From: Spodoptera frugiperda
Lineage: Eukaryota; Arthropoda; Insecta; Lepidoptera; Noctuidae
Length of the DNA stretch: 64,000 nucleotides
Reading direction: 5' to 3'
Assembly (NCBI RefSeq): GCF_023101765.2
Contig: NC_064225.1
Coordinates: 2,480,001 to 2,544,000 of the forward strand
How positions within the stretch are numbered: position 1 is the stretch's first letter; every line of letters begins with the position of its first letter. The translations under genes and the position numbers were made by a program. Positions 21,166 through 32,205 of this stretch are shown one piece after another. The notes beneath the pieces are model-generated. The model had not been told where the DNA came from. It did no database searches and worked only from the letters and a program-made list of their open reading frames with translations.

Positions 21166-21442
21166 GCCGTCACATGATGGTAAGCAATCGCCGCCGCCCA
21201 TGGACACTTTGAACACCAGAGGCGTTACAAGCGTATTGCCGGCTTTTTGGCAGTTAGGAATTTAAGGGTTGTTGTTCGGTAATCAGGGATTTGGAAAATT
21301 GGGTCTGGGTTGGGCCTCCGGCAACCTCACTTACACAACGAAACACAACGCAAGCGTTGTTTCACGTCGGTTTTCTGTGAAGCCGTAGTATCACTTCAGT
21401 CGAGTCGGCCCATTCATGCCGAAGCATGGCTCTCCCACACAT
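21166..21442 (-). mobile_element. R4 repeat, 3' truncated
   Basis: Plus-strand order CACATGATGGTAAGCAATCG, GCCGGCTTTTTGGCAGTTAG, GTTGTTTCACGTCGGTTTTC, GAAGCATGGCTCTCCCACAC. Its poly-T edge is missing. Confidence 0.7.
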
Positions 21443-21850
21443 GTAATTTAACCGCCGTACAAGCACGATATACAACTACATTGATCCTATTATATCCACA
21501 AACACTATTAAAATCGGACGTCAACAGATCACCAGCGTTACTAGAGATAAAATTTAACGCATCACATCGACTGGAGTGGCTCGTAAATCTGGTATAGTAT
21601 TTACTACATAACATTATACTCCCGTCCGTATCTGCCATAAACAGGCGGTGTGAAAGTTAGTGGAATTTAATGCCTCACTCCCAATTTAACATTTCAACGC
21701 TTTAGTGTTGTTACTTTGTCAGTTTTAACTCTGTAAGTTGGGCTGGTAATGAGTATTTTAGGATTTTCCTGTTAGTTTTTTATAGTTTCAAAACAATTTG
21801 GTTCTCATTTTGCATGTATGTTTGTGTACAATTTTCTCGCGTTCTGCAGA
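21443..21850. other. no gene or recognised repeat
   Basis: Mixed composition. Frames on both strands at 21414-21638 and 21310-21597 partly cover R4 and show no domain features. Confidence 0.45.
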
Positions 21851-21964
21851 ACTGATTTTTTTTATGGAATTGGTGGCAAACAAGCTAACGAGACACCTGA
21901 TGGTAAGCGATCAGCGCCGCCCTTGGACACCCGCAATACCAAAGGAGTCACATGTGCGTTGCCG
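21851..21964 (-). repeat. R4 variant, truncated
   Basis: TTTTTTATGGAATTGGTGGC, CACCTGATGGTAAGCGATCA, ACATGTGCGTTGCCGG. It belongs to the ATGGAAT/GGCAAACGAG variant also seen at 31327. Confidence 0.55.
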
Positions 21965-22362
21965 GAAAATTTAATAAATTTTCAGCGTAGTATTTTTCAG
22001 ACTTATGATGTTTTACGGAAATTATCTGATTTACAAAAAAAAAAAAAATATAGGCATAAAGTAAAGTAAATACAAGGCGAATCACTTTAAAAAAAGGTTT
22101 ATTTAGAAAACAAAACGTAGTTCTTTGTTTAGATTTTAGATTTTTTGTCGTCAAAATTGTAAGCGTAGTAACAGAGTAAGTTCTAAGAAGCTGAAAGAAA
22201 ATGTTTGGTTTTTAATAAACAATAGAATGTTTTAAATATTTTTTAGACATAGCTACCCAATGAAACTAGATGTGGTTTCTAGTACACAATCTACACAAGG
22301 TCGATTTAATTATTGAAATTAATGCCCATTTTGATATTACGCTTCATCAAAACCTTGTTTCG
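21965..22362. other. no gene or recognised repeat
   Basis: Very AT-rich; A run at 22036-22048. Nothing assignable. Confidence 0.45.
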
Positions 22363-22500
22363 GCTAGTGACTTCACCGGCGTTCCCGTAAAATAAAAAGT
22401 AGCTTATGTTTTATTCGTATAATCTACCCCTGTTCCAAATTTTATCCCGATCCTATAGCCCTTTTGATCTTATAGAATAACAAACACACAAATTCACAAA
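22363..22500 (-). mobile_element. Helitron-like end fragment
   Basis: GCTAGTGACTTCACCGGCGT, TCCCGTAAAATAAAAAGTAG, CCCCTGTTCCAAATTTTATC. Same layout as 26556-26688. Confidence 0.4.
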
Positions 22501-23129
22501 CATCGCAATTATAATAGCATGGCGACACATTACAAGTGACAGATGACAGAAGTCGTCCATAGACAATCAACGGATGACGTCATAAATATCCAGCATCGCA
22601 CTTGTGAAGTTTACGTGCGAATAAACAGGGGTAGAAAATCACAACGAACAACAGTTGGGCAGAAAGCCCGTCAGGCAAGATCACCTCGCCTGGTCGGAGG
22701 ATCCTCCTTTTCTTAGGAAACTTTACTCTCTGTTCCCTAAAATATTAAATAAGATCCACTCTATTCTCTCACATCAAACCATAGCACAAAATCCTCCAAA
22801 AATACATTACACTCAACCTTATTTATTTCACTAAAATTGCATTGACCTGGTTTTCAAAAACTGTCGACAAAAGTATCCAATGCTGGCATTTTCGACACTC
22901 CAGCGAGTTCAGTACGGTTAATGATACTTGCATGCCCTTAATTACATTTCAAAACAAATATAGTAATGAGAGTACTATCATTATTCATTGATGGTCATTT
23001 TGTTGGGGTAATTGAATTGAATTTTGATATCCATTGTTACGAAACAATATAATATGCTAGCTTGCTACCATTGATTGTGGTAGCGTGACCAGGATGAATA
23101 GTAGCCTAAATAATATTTATAATATTCTG
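22501..23129. other. no gene or recognised repeat
   Basis: AT-rich with a modestly GC-rich piece at 22640-22720 (CCTCGCCTGGTCGGAGGATC). No frame or family match. Confidence 0.4.
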
Positions 23130-23325
23130 TTCAAAGTCAAAGTCAAAATTATTTGTTTGAAATATACCAGTAAAGTGCTTTTGAACGTCAAAGTAAATGT
23201 AATAATATTAAAAATGCTTATCTGTCGGTTAGTCCTATTATAAAGCTATATGCTAAAGATGTAGATTCTTATTGAGAAGAACGAACAAGAAACTCCATAG
23301 ATTACTCTTTTTCAATCATATTATC
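23130..23325 (+). repeat. N family LINE-tail repeat
   Basis: CAAAGTCAAAGTCAAAATTA, CCAGTAAAGTGCTTTTGAAC and GAGAAGAACGAACAAGAAAC recall a common moth LINE 3' end. No coding part is left. Confidence 0.45.
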
Positions 23326-23399
23326 AGAGTAATAATGTAACCAAGTATTGACTTGGTTACATCATTTCAGAAACATTATTCCTATGTTGTTTACTGTGA

Positions 23400-23638
23400 T
23401 TTTTTTTCTGGCATGAGCCCATAAACAAGCTGACGGATCACCTGATAATAAGCAATCGTCACCGCCCACAGACACCCGAAACATCAGAGGCGTTACAAAT
23501 GCGTTGCCGGCCCTTTGGCTGGTTAAGAATTCAAGGGTTGTTGGGAAATCGGGTATTGGGAAGGGGTAATTGGGCTTCCGGTAACCAACTCACACAACGC
23601 AAGCGTGGTTTCATTCGTGCCGAAGCATGGCCCACACT
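23400..23638 (-). mobile_element. R4 repeat, shortened
   Basis: Poly-T, ACAAGCTGACGGATCACCTG, GCCGGCCCTTTGGCTGGTTA, CGCAAGCGTGGTTTC, then GCCGAAGCATGGCCCACACTT with two internal deletions. Confidence 0.65.
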
Positions 23639-24084
23639 TTAGCAGATTTTCTGTCAATATCCAAAAGTCTATTAATCAAATTACTTTTCTTTGTCTCTTA
23701 AAATAAATTCAAGAGAAATTCCTCTCATTGCGTCCCAGACTTTACAAGTACCAGTACAGTCGCGAACATAAAACTTTAAAGCCAATAAAACCGGTACCAT
23801 CTCCAACATAGCTGATAAGCACTTTTTTATTTAACTGTACCGCTCAACCGATATACTGCAAAGTGAATATCCGAAGCGTAAAAGTTTTATTTTTAAAGGT
23901 TCTCAGCTTTTTAATGACATATTTTTTTAAGAACGTTGGTTACTCCAATGTCGTTAAAATTGTATAATATAGGAACCTAGTATTTATATTCAAAGAATCT
24001 TGAGACGTTTTTACAAAAAGTAAATTCGTAGTGGAGAATACATTTTAATCCGTTATTTTGCGACTGAGAAATTCTTACTAAATG
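23639..24084. other. no gene or recognised repeat
   Basis: AT-rich filler. Nothing assignable. Confidence 0.45.
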
Positions 24085-24230
24085 TATTATTATGTTATCG
24101 ACTTACTCTCGTAACTGTTTGACGAGGAACTCGATTAGTTTCAAGCCATGCTAGAGGATCATAATCATAACCAGCATTCCGCGACACACGACACGGCGTT
24201 TGTCGAAAGAAAGTTATAATAAAACTACTA
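24085..24230 (+). repeat. T family repeat
   Basis: TTATTATGTTATCGACTTAC, ACTGTTTGACGAGGAACTCG, TTTCAAGCCATGCTAGAGGA, CAGCATTCCGCGACACACGA and AAAGTTATAATAAAACTA. Joined directly to an R1 copy. Confidence 0.5.
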
Positions 24231-24235
24231 ATTAG

Positions 24236-24510
24236 TGACTGCCTCGTTGGACGAGGGGTCGTAAGTTGAACTGCCAGGCAAAGGCTTTCGGAGTCGATTC
24301 CCGTATCTGGCAAAGTATTGCTGCGCTATTATCGATTTTTCGAAAATTTCTCAGTAGTAGGAGTCTGAAATTGTGTCCAGTATGTGGCAATAGACTCAAT
24401 CTCTATTACATGAGACTTATAACACAAATTGTGAAAAGTGGGTGTACATTGTACAGTGGCATTTTGTGCCGTAATGAGCAGTAATGGGCCTTTGGGGATA
24501 AAAAATACAT
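24236..24510 (+). mobile_element. R1 SINE
   Basis: Head GACTGCCTCGTTGGACGAGG, B-box region GGAGTCGATTCCCG, body CAATAGACTCAATCTCTATT, end GGGGATAAAAAAT. Missing about 10 bp before the last block. Confidence 0.7.
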
Positions 24511-24793
24511 AACTGGTGAAAAGTAATAGGTATAACAATTATTATTGTATAATTAGTATTTCTATAGTAAGAAGATAATTACCGTTGGTACTGATGCAGT
24601 ATATGGTAGTGATCTTCCTTTCTTTGCCAGTTGATTGTAATAGCGGTACCTGGAACAAAACAAAAAATCATTATTTTTAAATTAAATATCAAAGTTTTTC
24701 AAAATAAAACAAAATTATATATGACGATGATGATAACGATGATGATAACCATTGTCTTGTTAGGCGAGTGGTTCAAAACTCATCTGCTCAGTT

Positions 24794-24850
24794 TAAGGTT
24801 GCGTTGCCGGCCTTTTGGGGATCAGGAATTAAGGGTTGTTCGAAAATTGG
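24794..24850 (-). repeat. R4 fragment
   Basis: GGTTGCGTTGCCGGCCTTTT and GGGTTGTTCGAAAATTGG, a central R4 piece. It is preceded by a short GATGAT tract at 24724-24750. Confidence 0.4.
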
Positions 24851-24861
24851 TGATAGCAGCA

Positions 24862-24985
24862 TGACAATAGCCGTGTCGTGTGTCACGGAATGCTGCTCAT
24901 AAATATGAACCTCTAGCATGGCTTGGAACTAGTTTAGTTCCTCGTTAAACAGATACGTGAGTAAACCGATAACAGAATAAGTAAC
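24862..24985 (-). repeat. T family repeat, inverted
   Basis: GTGTCACGGAATGCTGCTCA, CTCTAGCATGGCTTGGAACT, TAGTTCCTCGTTAAACAG and GTGAGTAAACCGATAACA, reverse of the 24085 copy 700 bp upstream. The two T copies face each other around an R1 SINE. Confidence 0.5.
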
Positions 24986-24997
24986 CCTTTTTTATTA

Positions 24998-25154
24998 TTT
25001 TTAAGGGGAGAAAATCATCCAATGACTTCTCCCACCTTGGTCGAGGTAAGAGGGAGTGTCAGACTCTTACTGACTAAAAACCACCCCGTTCCTACTTCTG
25101 CTTTTCAAGCCAGAACCTCGGTAAACCCGCTAGGTAGTCCGCAGCTCCGATACT
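24998..25154 (+). repeat. R3 repeat, full length
   Basis: GAGAAAATCATCCAATGACT through TTTTCAAGCCAGAACCTCGG to GTAGTCCGCAGCTCCGATAC. Confidence 0.65.
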
Positions 25155-25767
25155 TAATAAGTAACTCTATATTTTTTTAATTAGGTGTATAATTTGAATA
25201 CTGGTCACTTGGGCAGAGCCATAATTTAATTTTATAGTGCCTATAAACTTGGTCCTAAGATCTGAAAACCGTTGTCCTTTTAAGAACTCAAATAAAATTC
25301 AAGGTAGCTTTGTATTTCACAATTAACGGGCCAAATTAGAATTCAAAACAATTTGAATATAAGGGCCCCGTTTGTTTTACGCTCAGTCGTAAAGGTTTAA
25401 TTTGTTTTACGCATAATAAACTTTAATTGCGTTACACTTGAGATTATAAGTTATTGGTCTGAAGGTCCTTAAAGGTGGGGGTTCAATTATTGTTACAGTT
25501 ATTATTTTACATGGTAATTAGTGTTGGTGTTTCCCTGAAAAGGTAAGTTGAAGTATGTGTTATTATTATGTATATTCGTTACATATCACGGAACCACAGG
25601 GTCCCGGACCTTTGGAAGGCGTACGAGGAGCCGAAGCCAACTCGCAGAGGCCCGTTGAACAATTTCAATCTAAGTGAAATAGGACATCAGCCGCCAATTA
25701 TCCCTGTATGCACTATGGAAGTGCACCAAATATTATTATTATCGCCGTTCTAAATTTTATATACGCT
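25155..25767. other. no gene or recognised repeat
   Basis: AT-rich filler with a 61-codon frame at 25568-25753 that lacks any recognisable feature. Confidence 0.45.
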
Positions 25768-25877
25768 AACGTCACACCTTTTATCCCCGAAGGGATAGGC
25801 AGAGGTGCACATTATGGCAGGTAATGCCGCTACATAATGTACACCCACTGTTCGCCATTTATGTTACAAAAAGTCAT
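25768..25877 (-). mobile_element. R1 SINE, 3' part only
   Basis: AACGTCACACCTTTTATCCC, CCGAAGGGATAGGCAGAGGT, GTAATGCCGC and ACAATGTACACCCACT, then the match stops. A 5'-truncated copy. Confidence 0.6.
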
Positions 25878-25950
25878 CAGGAGCGCTCTCTAATAAAATC
25901 ATGATATCTCTATTTGGTTGGATTTGTTAGTTCATTCGTGCCAGCCAATT

Positions 25951-26091
25951 AAAGGGCTTATTACGAGGTTGTTTTACGTTGAACAAAATCACGTTTGGCG
26001 CCATCATTGGCCGACTGTAATTAATCGACCAATCAGAGCGCCGAAAGACCCTCGTTTCGATCGTTTAACGTAAAACAAACTCGTACTAAGG
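25951..26091. mobile_element. P family palindromic MITE
   Basis: Left GAGGTTGTTTTACGTTGAAC and CATTGGCCGACTG; right ACCAATCAGAGCGCCGAAAG and ACGTAAAACAAACTCGTACT. Arms complementary with a short centre. Confidence 0.55.
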
Positions 26092-26555
26092 CGTCCGTTG
26101 ACAGTCAAGGACTGTTGATGATGATGATAATTTTCATTAGCACTTAGTCTAAATCTAAATATTCTACCTAAAACGTGTTCAGTATCCTCAGTGTCTTATT
26201 AAATCTGTACCTCTTAAGAAAAGCGCTTTTTTCTCCTGAATAGTCTTACTTAATACTGATAAATTATAATTACAAAGCTTGCCGGACTAAATGAAGAAAA
26301 ACGCGAGAATTTTCCTTTAGCCCTCCTTTAGCGTTTTAATACTGTTTTATGAAATTGTTTGTTCTTAGGTATGTATATTATGTATGTGTATAATGAACTT
26401 CACTGTAGAATATTGCGTTATCAAGGTAGGCTGTTAGGATATATTGGAGATTTAATTTATTTTTATTTTGTAGAAGAGGTGTATATTGTAGGATGCATAC
26501 AGCTCTTTATGCTTTGAGATTTAAGCAATATAATTATTTAATTTGATTATATTAA
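26092..26555. other. no gene or recognised repeat
   Basis: AT-rich filler with GATGATGATGAT at 26117-26130. Confidence 0.45.
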
Positions 26556-26688
26556 ACTAGCCACTACCAGTGGCTTCGCTTGCATTCCCGTGAGATATAA
26601 AGTATCCTGTGTGTTATTGCAGATCATAATCTATTCCTGTTCCAAATTTTATCCAATCAACAAACTTACAAACTTTTACTTCGCATGA
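26556..26688 (-). mobile_element. Helitron-like end fragment
   Basis: ACTAGCCACTACCAGTGGCT (with a CCACT/AGTGG hairpin), GCATTCCCGTGAGATATAAA and TTCCTGTTCCAAATTTTATC. The CTAGT complement is a rolling-circle 3' end signature. Confidence 0.5.
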
Positions 26689-26715
26689 TACTACTACATA
26701 GTAGGATAAAACATA

Positions 26716-26768
26716 TTGTACCTAGAACTAGTCGAGTTTCTCGTTAATCGTTGAATAATTACGTCATA
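26716..26768 (-). repeat. T family fragment
   Basis: CCTAGAACTAGTCGAGTTTC, CGTTAATCGTTGAATAATTA: inner part of T in reverse. Confidence 0.3.
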
Positions 26769-26994
26769 CGTTAAGCCAAAAAATATAATACTTAATTGAA
26801 GATAAAAAGGTGTATGAAAAACTGTCTTATGTGAGAACACCAGAATCATTACTGAACACAAACACGTTTTGGTTATGCATTCCATCTCCGGATTCTCAAT
26901 TACTCCCTTGGGTATGCCATAATAAATTAATGCTTGTCCCTTCTCCGTGTAAGACAAGGCGTTTGCTCAACAGTGAAACAGTTACAGCCTTTTT

Positions 26995-27237
26995 TAAGGG
27001 GGAAAATCATCCAATGACTTTTCCCACATTGGGTGAGGTCAGAGAGAGTGTCAGACTCCTACTGACTGATAACCACCCCGTTCCTACTATTGCTCTTCGA
27101 ACTGAGTGAATAGGTTACTTATGGGCATTTCTTAACATCAGGATAGCGGCCAAACGTCAACCCATTAATTGTAAAAAAAACCAGAGCCTCGATGAACCCG
27201 CTAGGTAGTCCGTAGCTCCGGGGTAGTCCACAGCTCT
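26995..27237 (+). repeat. R3 repeat interrupted by about 77 bp
   Basis: AAGGGGGAAAATCATCCAAT to GCTCTTCGAAC, then unrelated sequence at 27103-27179, then CCAGAGCCTCGATGAACCCG to GTAGTCCGTAGCTCCGG. The last block is followed by a short repeat of itself (GTAGTCCACAGCTCTGG). Confidence 0.55.
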
Positions 27238-27285
27238 GGCACAGTTACTGGCTTATGACTTAACACACAAATGATTTTAACACAC

Positions 27286-27413
27286 AATGTCACGCCTTTT
27301 TATCCCCGAAGGGGTAAGCAGAGGTGCACATTACGACACGTAATGCCGCTATACAATGTACACCCCACTTTTCACCATTTGTGTTATAAGTCCCATGTAA
27401 TAGAGGGGTGAGG
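27286..27413 (-). mobile_element. R1 SINE, 3' part only
   Basis: AATGTCACGCCTTTTTATCC to AAGTCCCATGTAATAGAGGG, then the copy stops. 5'-truncated. Confidence 0.65.
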
Positions 27414-28128
27414 TTTTGATGACCTAAAAGTTAAAGTCTGTTAAAATCATACGTTTGTATATAGCTTTTACTAACAAATATTACAATAACAATTACAAAA
27501 CACTTTGTACACATATTAATTAAAGTAACTTTAAATAATGAATGTCTCAACCACAAGCGAATGGGTAAACGAAACACTAATGATAATAAAATTGAAGTCG
27601 CTGCTCCGAAAATAGGACGAAGGCACTCTTTTCATACCGTACTGAATACAACTTGTTAACCGTATTGCGAAAATTGAAATTTTCAGTGTGAAATTTCATC
27701 TCTTCACTGAATGAAGCCTCATTAAATGGCGGTGAGGCCACAAATTGCAATTTATTGTCCTAGAGTCGACATAAATTTGTTGTGTTGTAAACTTTTTTCT
27801 AGATATATTTTTAGTTTAACGATTCTACTGTTGTTTTTTTTTGTTGTTTTAAAAACCTATTGCTTTTGGCTTGCTTTGACTTATTTCGTGTGATATTTAT
27901 TTGCAAGTTTGTTTTGTTAAGACTGTCATTTCGGGCAAGTGGCTGCAAGGTCCGATTGCTGTAAGTTTTTGGGTTTTTTGGTTTAACAATTTTTTCTGTA
28001 ATATAATGGAGTTTAGTATTGTATTCGGTATGAAATGGCACTGATTTCATCCTTCATTAGATGAATTAGACTGCATAGACATATAAAATATGTAGCTGTG
28101 TAAGTAAGATGTACTAAGAAGATGTGTC
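27414..28128. other. no gene or recognised repeat
   Basis: AT-rich with T/G-rich low complexity at 27825-27870. A 79-codon minus frame at 27811-28050 is composed of biased residues and is not credible. Confidence 0.45.
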
Positions 28129-28347
28129 ACCGCCAAGTAGCTATGCGGGATGCACAGCTCGAGTATGCGATGTATCGATAGTAGGGAAGCCATCCATAGC
28201 ACTCATCTTTCCACATAAAAAATAGTTGATTTGAGTCCGTCTCCACCAGTGCTTAGCTATGTGTAACAATGAATATGATTGGTGAAAACCAAACGCATCC
28301 ACAGCAACGTAACATAGCAAATCTTTGGTGGAAAAGCAGCCTAAATC
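28129..28347 (-). repeat. K family repeat, inverted
   Basis: CACCGCCAAGTAGCTATGCG, CTCGAGTATGCGATGTATCG, GAATATGATTGGTGAAAACC, GCATCCACAGCAACGTAACA, CTTTGGTGGAAAAGC. Plus-oriented K copies lie at 43916 and 58092. Class unknown. Confidence 0.5.
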
Positions 28348-28847
28348 CAAAGTAATTTTCGACTCATAATCACGACTCCCAAAAACGCATTTTGAAGTCT
28401 AAACACAGAATCGATTGGAACAAAGCTATAAAGGCTTTAGTTAGGCTCGAGGATAAAAAGGTAGACTTCAGTTCGACAGTTCACATAATCAGATCGGATA
28501 AAATAAATGTCGGCTAGTGATTTTGCTTACAAATGGCTATATTAACACATTTTAGTTTCAGCTGATAGAGAACTCAGCACACTGTTCTTGAATTCACTGT
28601 AATACTTAATGATATCGATCTGATGTTGAGAGATAGTCTTGATTTAGAAAGAAAAGGAGAAAGGGAGAATATTAGCGGAGTTGTACGAAAATGAGTTATA
28701 ATGTTTCGAGTTTATGAATTGTTCTGACGAACTTCGTAGTGACTTGATTGAAGTAATTAGGTAAGTACCGTATATAAGTTTCTGATCCTAGTATTTTAAT
28801 GAAGCTCGTAGATTCAATGAAAAAAATGAAAAACTGGATACTATGAA
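28348..28847. other. no gene or recognised repeat
   Basis: AT-rich filler. Nothing assignable. Confidence 0.45.
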
Positions 28848-28958
28848 GTGTGGGAAAGTCATGCTTCGGCACGAATGGGCCAGCTCAACCTCACAGAAAA
28901 CCGAAAACCGACGTGAAACAACGCTTGCGTTGTGTGAGTGAGGTAACTGGAGGCCCTA
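28848..28958 (+). mobile_element. R4 repeat, left end only
   Basis: AAGTGTGGGAAAGTCATGCT to GTAACTGGAGGCCC. It includes a local duplication of AAAACCG and lacks the A-rich end. It joins an M fragment. Confidence 0.55.
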
Positions 28959-28967
28959 TAACGCCTT

Positions 28968-29146
28968 TTTGACGTCGTAGAAATTATGTATTTACACCCA
29001 CTCTTAAACTTAGATTCGTTTTATCTAAGTATTGTTATCTTATATGACAAAATAAAAAAGTACGTGTCTAGAATTATTTCATTGCATAACTGACGGATTA
29101 AATGAATTTTTGATTTTCATACCCCGTCGTCATCCCTATACTAACA
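28968..29146 (+). mobile_element. M element, right half
   Basis: TTTTTGACGTCGTAGAAATT, TTATCTAAGTATTGTTATCT, AAAAAGTACGTGTCTAGAAT, CATAACTGACGGATTAAATG and CATACCCCGTCGTCATCCCT. Confidence 0.5.
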
Positions 29147-29290
29147 AAATCAAAGTGATTTATTGATTGGAATCAGGACATGAGGACTTGTGTTCGATGG
29201 CGGAATTTATTAGTCAAGTATTATTGGATTTTCGATTGCACAATGCACGTGGCACAAATTATTATTCGACTAAAAAAAATGCCAATATAA

Positions 29291-29430
29291 CATAACGCTT
29301 TTTATCCCCGAAGGGGTAGGCAGAGGTACGGCACGTAATACTGTAATAGGGGTTAGCCCATTGCCATATATTGGACAAAATTCTAGACTCCGTGCTATTA
29401 CTGAGAAATTTTTGAAAAACCGAATAACGC
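29291..29430 (-). mobile_element. R1 SINE, internally deleted
   Basis: TTTTATCCCCGAAGGGGTAG, then a deletion to TAATAGGGGTTAGCCCATTG and GACTCCGTGCTATTACTGAG. The tRNA head is absent. Confidence 0.55.
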
Positions 29431-30390
29431 TTCTATATAGTATATCTTTAATTATAAATATGGTATATCCTGAAAGTACATACAACTTATAATTATGTCA
29501 CTCATTTTAATCCCCGTTTGTAGTATGTGTGTGTAAGAGTATTGCATAAATATCTATTTTTCCATATTCTAAACAGTTTTATTTTATCATCCACCTCTTA
29601 AAATCATCAAATTGCAATGAATGCTTTCGACAAAATGCACGACCAAATTCAAAATCTCAACAAAAAAGGGCTAATCTTGAAAACACGACTCAAAGCCACT
29701 ATCAATTTGAAACCCCACACATTGGGAATGAACGATGGAACGAATGTGTAAGAGTGAATGGAAAAAACGGCTCAAACTGAACACATCTAGCCATTAAGCT
29801 AATGATCCGTGCTTATTAGCAGGCTCAATGTAGCGTGTACCGAGTTTTTGTGGTAGATACATAGTTTGGGATGTTTCAGGGTTCCGCGAGGTAAGGGTTC
29901 GGACCGAAGATTTTGTGTACGTATTTATTTTAGTCTTGTGAGGAAAAATGTATAGAAAGATAACAATTACGATACTAGATAATTATCGATTAAAGAATTG
30001 ATAGTAAATCAAATAAACACTTTCCATATCTGAAATGTTCTTAAAAACAAAAAGTAATTTTGAAAAAATGGGTGAGAATAAATGCAATCGAAGACTTATT
30101 CGACCAGAGGAGTCTATGACATCACTAAGATTATGATGAAGGGAATCACAAGATAATAATTGACATGTAACTAAAAAAATAAATAAAATACAACGAGTTC
30201 AATTTGAATCGCTAAGCCAACAACATAAGTATCATTTTCTTTTACAATATTTATGTGTGTAATCTCACGTCTACCAATACTAAGAAACTATGAACCCACA
30301 ATCATTATTTATTACACATTACACACATTATTGTGTGTACAATACGAACTAGTACATTGAAACCTAAGTTCAATAATTATGTTCGCCGCG
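29431..30390. other. nearly 1 kb without gene or known repeat
   Basis: AT-rich. ACACATTACACACATTATTG at 30311-30335 is low complexity. Nothing else assignable. Confidence 0.45.
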
Positions 30391-30540
30391 AGCGTAATGA
30401 CGCTCGCTTATTAGGACGCTGTACGTAAAGGCTCGTGTACACGATGCTGTCGCCGTCGTACCACAATCGCTCCGCAGCCGCGCCGCTATACTATGAGTAC
30501 GGTTCGCCACTGCATAGCCGCCATATTGCTTGATTTTATA
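30391..30540. other. CpG-richer patch
   Basis: CGCGAGCGTAATGACGCTCG holds a CGAGCG/CGCTCG inverted pair, followed by CGCTCCGCAGCCGCGCCGC. The same style, TAATGACGCGCACTTATTAG, recurs at 31545. No gene is supported. Confidence 0.35.
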
Positions 30541-30545
30541 CATAT

Positions 30546-30849
30546 CATAAATATATCAACAGCCTATAATTGGCCACTGCTGACTAAAGCCTCTTCTCAC
30601 ATGGATAAGGTTTGAGCATTAATCACCACGCTTGCTCAATGCAGGTTGGCGATTTCAAACTTATAAATATAAATTATAAGCCCAGGTTTCATCACAATGT
30701 TTTCCTTCACCATTTGTCAGTGGTGTCTTAATAATCTTAGAAAGTACATGTAACTCGGAAAAAATCACATTGGTACTTGCCGTTGGTAGATTTCGAACCC
30801 TTCTCATGAATGAGAGGCGGAGAACCTTCGGACCACCGCGACGTTAAAC
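30546..30849 (+). repeat. L family LINE-tail repeat
   Basis: CAACAGCCTATAATTGGCCA, GACTAAAGCCTCTTCTCACA, CACGCTTGCTCAATGCAGGT, CACAATGTTTTCCTTCACCA, then GAGAGGCGGAGAACCTTCGG. I recognise this as a widespread moth LINE-derived repeat. Shorter copies lie at 41408 and 62797. Confidence 0.5.
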
Positions 30850-31013
30850 GTTGCTTAATTTTATTATACCACTATACAGTTCGGATTCTTTGCAGCAAGC
30901 ATTGTGTAGTAAACGGTATTGACGCGATGGTATGACAGCGACATCAATATATAGGTAGTGGCAAACGTATATATCAGACCACAACAGTTAGGGCATAGTA
31001 GGGCTGATGCCTG

Positions 31014-31172
31014 ATCTGGAGCTGCGGACTACCCAGCGGGTTTACTCCCCGGCTCGAAAAGCAGAAGTAGGAACGGTTTCGGTTTTAGTCAGCAAGAGTC
31101 TGACACTCCGTTTGCCTCGCCCAAGGCTGGAGAAGACATTGGAGGATTTTCCTTTTTTTTTAAATCAGCATA
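31014..31172 (-). repeat. R3 repeat
   Basis: CTGGAGCTGCGGACTACCCA to GAAGACATTGGAGGATTTTC plus T run, inverted. A 77-codon frame over it is a repeat frame. Confidence 0.6.
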
Positions 31173-31326
31173 AAGCTGGGAATGATGTGGGGACACACGA
31201 TATATTATTATGTACCCTATCTGCTATTGCATTCAAGTAAGGCGTCACTCGCCAGTCACGGGATTGTCGGGCTGCGAGTAGGTCGCATATGTAATTATAA
31301 CTACTTGATCAATATAACGTAATTCT

Positions 31327-31443
31327 GATTTTTTTATGGAATAGGAGGCAAACGAGCAAACGAGTCACCTGATGGTAAGCGATCGGCGCCGCCCATGGAC
31401 ATCCGCAACACCAGAGGAGTCACAGGTGCGTTGCTGGACTTTT
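31327..31443 (-). repeat. R4 variant, truncated
   Basis: TTTTTTTATGGAATAGGAGG, CACCTGATGGTAAGCGATCG, GGAGTCACAGGTGCGTTGC, then TTTTTTAAAA. Same variant as 21851. Confidence 0.6.
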
Positions 31444-31501
31444 TTAAAAAAGGAGTGTGCTCTTTAATATGATGAAGGCATCTTTAATTTATGAATCCCG
31501 A

Positions 31502-31535
31502 ACATGATGCGACCCGAAGCGGCGTCGCATCATGT
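31502..31535. repeat. 12-bp stem inverted repeat, GC-rich loop
   Basis: ACATGATGCGAC and GTCGCATCATGT are exact complements around CCGAAGCGGC. It could be a degraded transposon terminus or a chance hairpin. Nothing nearby supports a terminator or RNA gene. Confidence 0.5.
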
Positions 31536-32205
31536 ACATGAGCCCTAATGACGCGCACTTATTAGTACGCTCCGTGTAGTACTCTGTATACCGGTAATGG
31601 GCCTTTTTGTGGTACATCTGTGAAGTGGGTTCGGTGAAGTTTAACATTACTTATATAGAGATAGATATGGATAGATAAATCTATTTGTAGTTTTGTAAAA
31701 TGGAACTTTATTTGTATTGTGATATAGTTGAAAGTTAATTGAAGGATGTAGGCTATATTGGATAGCTTGATGTGCGATCTGAATTTCACGATATAATATA
31801 TTAAGAATGGAGATACGTAAGTAAATCTATTTTTAGTTGTTCAAAAATGTTCCTGGTATCTTTAAAATGGAGCTGTCAATCTATGTTCTCACTTGCACTT
31901 TCTAACCGATCACTCGTCTTAGCTTCCCAACTATCTCCACAAGTAAAAATCACAATATAAAATCACATTGTTGCAACTTGAAAGCAAAGAAAACAAAATA
32001 GACTTTCATATTTGCAATATAGTATTACTTCGGTAAGTCAGTAATTATTCTATGTATACTTCTCCTTAACCGACAAACATGCATGAAAAGACTGATGACT
32101 GTTGATAAAAACTACAGTTATATTAATGTGAATATACTTTGAAAGCTAGTTACGAGAACGGAGGCTTTTTTCACATTTGATTACTAAACTGAGTAATATG
32201 TGATG
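31536..32205. other. no gene or recognised repeat
   Basis: AT-rich, with ATAGAGATAGATATGGATAG-type low complexity near 31660. Nothing assignable. Confidence 0.45.
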
